A DNA stretch of 8,040 nt from JBDSTZ01 sp039927975 (GTDB lineage: Bacteria; Pseudomonadota; Gammaproteobacteria; Burkholderiales; Burkholderiaceae_D), in assembly GCA_039927975.1 (NCBI GenBank), contig JBDSTZ010000536.1:1-8040 (forward strand), written 5' to 3'. The notes under the pieces were generated by a model. It ran no database searches. It saw only the letters and a list, made by a program, of their open reading frames with translations, and was not told the origin of the DNA. Numbering within the stretch: the stretch's first letter is position 1; the number at the start of each line of letters is the position of its first letter. Made by a program: the position numbers and the translations under genes. Of this stretch, positions 5,398-8,040 are shown in pieces.

Positions 5398-6318
5398 CTA
5401 TTCTATATCGCCGACAACTTGCAACACCGCCTGCAGCGGGTGGCGCGCCAGTGAAGCAGCTTTCCAGGCGGTCCATTGTGGCGGCACTTGCATGCGCACC
5501 GACTCGGCTTCGCTTTCACTGGAAAACGCGCAAAACACACACGCTCCTGAGCCAGTCATCCTGGCCTGGCCATAGTGGGACAACCAGTCGATCGCCTCTG
5601 CTACTGGCGGAAACAAGCGGGTGGCCACGGCCTGCAAATCGTTTTGTCCAAACCCGCCGAAGCCCGAATGTGTTTCGATGTGTCTGGAAAAGTCCGTTAT
5701 TTTGACCGGTTTCGTGTCCCGTGTCAAATCTTCTGAGCAAAAGATTGACGCGGTCGGCACCGCCACGCCCGGCTCGATCACCAGGTACCAGCAAGCCGGC
5801 ACCTCGAGCGCCTGCAAGGCTTCGCCCACGCCCTCGGCGAACGCGGTCTGGCCGAAGATAAAAAACGGGATGTCGGCGCCCAGCGGCAGGCCGAGCGCCA
5901 TCAGTTCCTCGCGCCGCAATCCGGAGCGCCACAGGTGGTTGAGCGCCATCAGCGCGGTGGCGGCGTCGGACGAACCGCCGCCCAGCCCGCCCCCCATCGG
6001 CAGCACCTTGGCCAGCGCGATGTCGACGCCGGGCGGCGGCGCGCCGTGGCGCCGGCCGTGCTCGGCCTGCAGCAGGCGCGCCGCGCGCACGATCAGGTCT
6101 TGCTCTTCCGGCACGCCGGCCAGCGGCGTGACTCGGCGGACCAGTCCATCGTCGCGCAGGCGAAAGTCGAGCGTGTCGCCATGGTCGACCATCTGGAACA
6201 CGGTTTGCAGCAGGTGGTAGCCATCGGCGCGGCGGCCGTTGACGTGCAAGAACAGGTTGAGCTTGGCCGGCGCGGCGCAGCCGAGCAGCGCGCGCGCGGT
6301 GGTGGCGGCCGCGCTCAC
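5398..6318 (-). CDS. ispE: 4-diphosphocytidyl-2-C-methyl-D-erythritol kinase
   Basis: The 306-residue GHMP kinase phosphorylates CDP-ME at the 2-hydroxyl in the MEP pathway to isoprenoids. Motifs: PAKLNLFLHVNGRRADGYH (17-35) with catalytic Lys19, the ATP loop LPMGGGLGGGSSDAA (106-120), GADIPFF (147-153) with catalytic Asp149, and the third GHMP motif ARMTGSGACVF (252-262). The start is taken as GTG at 6318, whose GTGA shares 4 nt with the lolB stop, indicating translational coupling. The long open frame continues upstream only as a shadow over lolB. The N-terminal extension before PAKLN (about 16 residues) is a little longer than in E. coli; no later start is obvious. The order lolB-ispE-tRNA-Gln-prs is typical of proteobacteria. 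Confidence 0.96.
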   Translation of the reverse strand: MSAAATTARALLGCAAPAKLNLFLHVNGRRADGYHLLQTVFQMVDHGDTLDFRLRDDGLVRRVTPLAGVPEEQDLIVRAARLLQAEHGRRHGAPPPGVDIALAKVLPMGGGLGGGSSDAATALMALNHLWRSGLRREELMALGLPLGADIPFFIFGQTAFAEGVGEALQALEVPACWYLVIEPGVAVPTASIFCSEDLTRDTKPVKITDFSRHIETHSGFGGFGQNDLQAVATRLFPPVAEAIDWLSHYGQARMTGSGACVFCAFSSESEAESVRMQVPPQWTAWKAASLARHPLQAVLQVVGDIE

Positions 6319-6935
6319 GCTTGCGGCTCGAGCACGATGCGGATCGCCAGCTCGTCGGTCGTGGCGGTGGCGGCGCGCTCGGCGTCGATCCGGCGCGGCT
6401 GCGGATGCGGCGACTGCGGGTCTTGCCAGCTGACGAAGCGCAAGCGCCAGCCATCGTTGGTGAAGACTTCGTTGGCGGCCGGCGAGGCGGCGAAGCGCTT
6501 GCCGTCGGCGCCGGTGGCGTAGCCTTGCAGCCAGTCGCGCAGGCCGGCCACCGGCAGCGACCAGCCGAGCGTCTGCCTGGTCAGGCTGTTGATGTCGGCG
6601 GCGCTGCGCGGCACGCCGTCGGTCTGGATCAGGGTCGCCGCGGTCGGCGTGATGCTGATGCGCGCCATGGTTTGCCCGGTCGGCGAGGACAGGCTGACGT
6701 CGACCCGCGCGGCGCTCTGGTTCCAGGTGAATGGCGCGGTGATCGATTCGGCGTTGCCGTTCTTCTGGTAGTTGACGGCGATGCGGCCGGCCAGGGTGAT
6801 CGTGTCGCGGTAGGCGCCGACCGTGGCGCTCGACGGCGGCGTGCCGCCGGTGGTCGCGCAGCCGGCCAGCGCGGCGCACAGGGCCAGCAACGGCAGGCAA
6901 TGCAGACGGAAACGGAGGCGGAAGCGAGCGGTCAT
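6315..6935 (-). CDS. lolB: Outer-membrane lipoprotein receptor LolB
   Basis: The 206-residue precursor has a basic N-terminus (TARFRLRFR), a hydrophobic signal segment and a lipobox LAGC with Cys26 as lipidation site. The +2 residue is Ala, so there is no inner-membrane retention Asp. LolB takes lipoproteins from the periplasmic carrier LolA and inserts them into the outer membrane. Family features are AGRIAVNYQKNG (49-60), FTWNQSAARVDVSLSSPTGQ (69-88) and the hallmark LGWSLPVAGLRDWLQG (123-138), followed by the W-x-L-x-F-x-x-W strand (163-170) and a PRRI stretch (180-183). ATG 6935 is the natural start; no strong ribosome binding site is visible. It overlaps ispE by 4 nt. Confidence 0.93.
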   Translation of the reverse strand: MTARFRLRFRLHCLPLLALCAALAGCATTGGTPPSSATVGAYRDTITLAGRIAVNYQKNGNAESITAPFTWNQSAARVDVSLSSPTGQTMARISITPTAATLIQTDGVPRSAADINSLTRQTLGWSLPVAGLRDWLQGYATGADGKRFAASPAANEVFTNDGWRLRFVSWQDPQSPHPQPRRIDAERAATATTDELAIRIVLEPQA

Positions 6936-6966
6936 GGCGGCGGTCGGTCGGACGAATCGGACGGCC

Positions 6967-6996
6967 AGTTTAACCGATCAGCCGGCCGGCGGCCAA
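6967..6996 (-). promoter_or_regulatory. Possible sigma-70 promoter of lolB-ispE
   Basis: On the minus strand TTGGCC (6991-6996) and TAAACT (6967-6972, 4 of 6 to TATAAT) are 18 bp apart, about 32 bp before lolB. The match is moderate; lolB may instead be read through from the TPR gene. Confidence 0.3.
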
Positions 6997-7037
6997 CGCG
7001 CCGCACGCCAAGCACGCGCTTGCGCAATCACACGCCA

Positions 7038-7120
7038 AGTTACAGCCGCGCCGGCGTGCGGCGCAGCGCGCGCGCCATCAGAGGCTCAGTTGCAGCCGCG
7101 CCAGCGTGCTGCGCAGCGCG
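7038..7120. repeat. 33-bp imperfect direct repeat across the 3' end of the TPR gene
   Basis: Bases 7038-7070 and 7088-7120 align without gaps over 33 positions with three mismatches (30/33 identical), at a 50-bp offset. The second copy encodes the last residues of the TPR protein (about DALRSTLARLQL). The first lies after its stop and, in a different frame, would read ALRRTPARL and stop. The 50-bp offset is not a multiple of three, so it looks like a partial tandem duplication of the gene end. High GC raises the chance background only modestly at this length. Confidence 0.7.
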
Positions 7121-8040
7121 TCGTTCTTCGGGTCCTTGGCGCGCGCTTCGCGCCACATCTTTTGCGCGTCGGCCTTCTGGCCCTTCTGCCACAGCACTTC
7201 GCCCAGGTGCACGGCGATTTCGGGATCGCTGCGCAGCGCGTAGGCCTGGCGCAGCTGGGCTTCGGCGGCGTCGAGGTTGCCGAGCCGGTACTGCACCCAG
7301 CCCATGCTGTCCATGATGAAGGGATCGCCCGGCGCCAGCTTGAGCGCCTTGGCGATCAGCTCGTACGCTTCCGGCAGGCGCACATTGCGCTCGGCCAGCG
7401 AGTAGCCGAGCGCGTTGTAGGCCTGGTGGTTGTCGGGCACTTGCAGGATCACGTCGCGCAAGGTTTTTTCCATCACGTCGGGGTGGCCGGCCTTCTCGGC
7501 CAGCAGCGCGAAGTCGTACAGCAGGTCGACGTCGAGCGGAAAGCGCTGGGCGCCAGCGGCCAGCAGCGTGTAGGCTTCGTCGAGGCGGCCGGCGTCGCGC
7601 AGGACCTGGCCTTCGGTGAGCGTGACGCGGGCCTGCGCGGCCGGCTCCTCGGGCTTGATGGTGGCCAGCAGCGCGCGCGCGCCGTCCACATCGCCGCGCT
7701 TGCCCATCAGCTGCGCGCGCCGCAGCTGCACGCCGAACCAGACGTTTTGGTCGCCCTCCTCCACCTTGTCGAGCCATTCCAGCGCGGCCTTGGTGTCGCC
7801 GCGTTCCTGCGCCAGCTGCGACAGCAACAGCAGCACCTTGACCGGGTCGCGCTCGTCGCCGGGGTTGGTGGCCATCACGTCCATGAAGCGCACGAGATAG
7901 GTTTCGGCGGCGGCGTTGTCGTCGAGCTGCATCGACATGATGCCGAGCGCGTACAGCGTGCCCACGCTGTTGGGATCGAGCTTGAGCAGGGCGAGGAATT
8001 CGTCGCGCGCCTGGACGTACTGCTTCTGGTTCACCAGCAG
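7078..8040 (-). CDS. Tetratricopeptide-repeat protein, 5' end beyond the window
   Basis: The frame is open to the right edge (reading LLVNQKQYVQARDEF), and 320 C-terminal residues are visible. Successive helix pairs fit TPR spacing: ARDEFLALLKLDPNSVGTLY; AALEWLDKVEEGDQNVWF; EAYTLLAAGAQRFPLDVDLL; HQAYNALGYSLAERN with EAYELIAKALKLAPGD; FIMDSMGWVQYRLGNLDAAE; and AVHLGEVLWQKGQKADA. Such repeats mediate protein-protein contacts. A large TPR protein next to lolB is known from Pseudomonas (the PA4667 type) and betaproteobacteria and is usually predicted periplasmic or membrane-associated, but the N-terminus that would show this is missing here. A specific function is not assigned. The GTG at 8034 is probably internal. 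The 3' end carries a partial duplication (see repeat). The 142-bp gap to lolB otherwise holds a possible promoter. Confidence 0.9.
   Translation of the reverse strand: MLVNQKQYVQARDEFLALLKLDPNSVGTLYALGIMSMQLDDNAAAETYLVRFMDVMATNPGDERDPVKVLLLLSQLAQERGDTKAALEWLDKVEEGDQNVWFGVQLRRAQLMGKRGDVDGARALLATIKPEEPAAQARVTLTEGQVLRDAGRLDEAYTLLAAGAQRFPLDVDLLYDFALLAEKAGHPDVMEKTLRDVILQVPDNHQAYNALGYSLAERNVRLPEAYELIAKALKLAPGDPFIMDSMGWVQYRLGNLDAAEAQLRQAYALRSDPEIAVHLGEVLWQKGQKADAQKMWREARAKDPKNDALRSTLARLQLSL

Noticed and set aside
6319..6900. Upstream extension of the ispE frame to 500 codons
   Set aside because: The extra part is a +1 shadow of lolB; the GTG at 6318 with a 4-nt overlap gives the right family N-terminus.
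6321..7316. Rightward 331-codon frame across lolB and the TPR gene end
   Set aside because: Spans two genes antisense, is Arg/Gly/Ala-rich and shows no domain.
1..8040. CRISPR array, riboswitch, prophage or new defence system
   Set aside because: No regular short repeats, conserved riboswitch core or cluster of unknown genes is seen; nearly all the sequence is explained by known families.

Overview
The window looks like a chromosome segment of a GC-rich betaproteobacterium, most likely Oxalobacteraceae (Massilia/Duganella/Janthinobacterium type). This rests on recalled protein resemblance, on the gene order TPR protein-lolB-ispE-tRNA-Gln-prs-rplY-pth-ychF, and on a PEP-CTERM protein gene. 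No database search was possible.

Most of the window is one conserved leftward (minus-strand) housekeeping block. From right to left it holds: a TPR-repeat protein cut by the right edge (7078-8040); lolB (6315-6935), the outer-membrane lipoprotein receptor; ispE (5398-6318), an isoprenoid-pathway kinase overlapping lolB by 4 nt; a tRNA-Gln(UUG) gene (5256-5332); prs (4151-5101), PRPP synthetase; rplY (3346-3987), the long CTC form of ribosomal protein bL25; pth (2615-3199), peptidyl-tRNA hydrolase; and ychF (519-1610), a ribosome-associated P-loop NTPase. Several act in or near translation: tRNA-Gln, bL25, Pth and YchF. Rho-independent hairpins after rplY and ychF, and a cluster of hairpins between prs and rplY, divide the block into transcription units.

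Two accessory pieces interrupt this core. Between ychF and pth, on the opposite strand, is a single gene for a secreted PEP-CTERM protein with a discoidin (F5/8 type C)-like domain (1853-2527). It has its own terminator and a good match to a sigma-54 -24/-12 promoter (1800-1816). That fits the known link between PEP-CTERM/exosortase genes and the PrsK/PrsR-RpoN regulon. At the left edge (1-307) is the 3' end of an apparent IS66-family element. It has cut off the front of a hicB-like antitoxin gene, whose C-terminal helix-turn-helix part remains; a 21-bp perfect inverted repeat (terminator) follows.

I see no CRISPR array, phage module or clearly new multi-gene system. The items most worth checking are the sigma-54 promoter and insertion of the PEP-CTERM gene, the hairpin array in the rplY leader, the IS/hicB junction, and a 33-bp imperfect repeat at the 3' end of the TPR gene.
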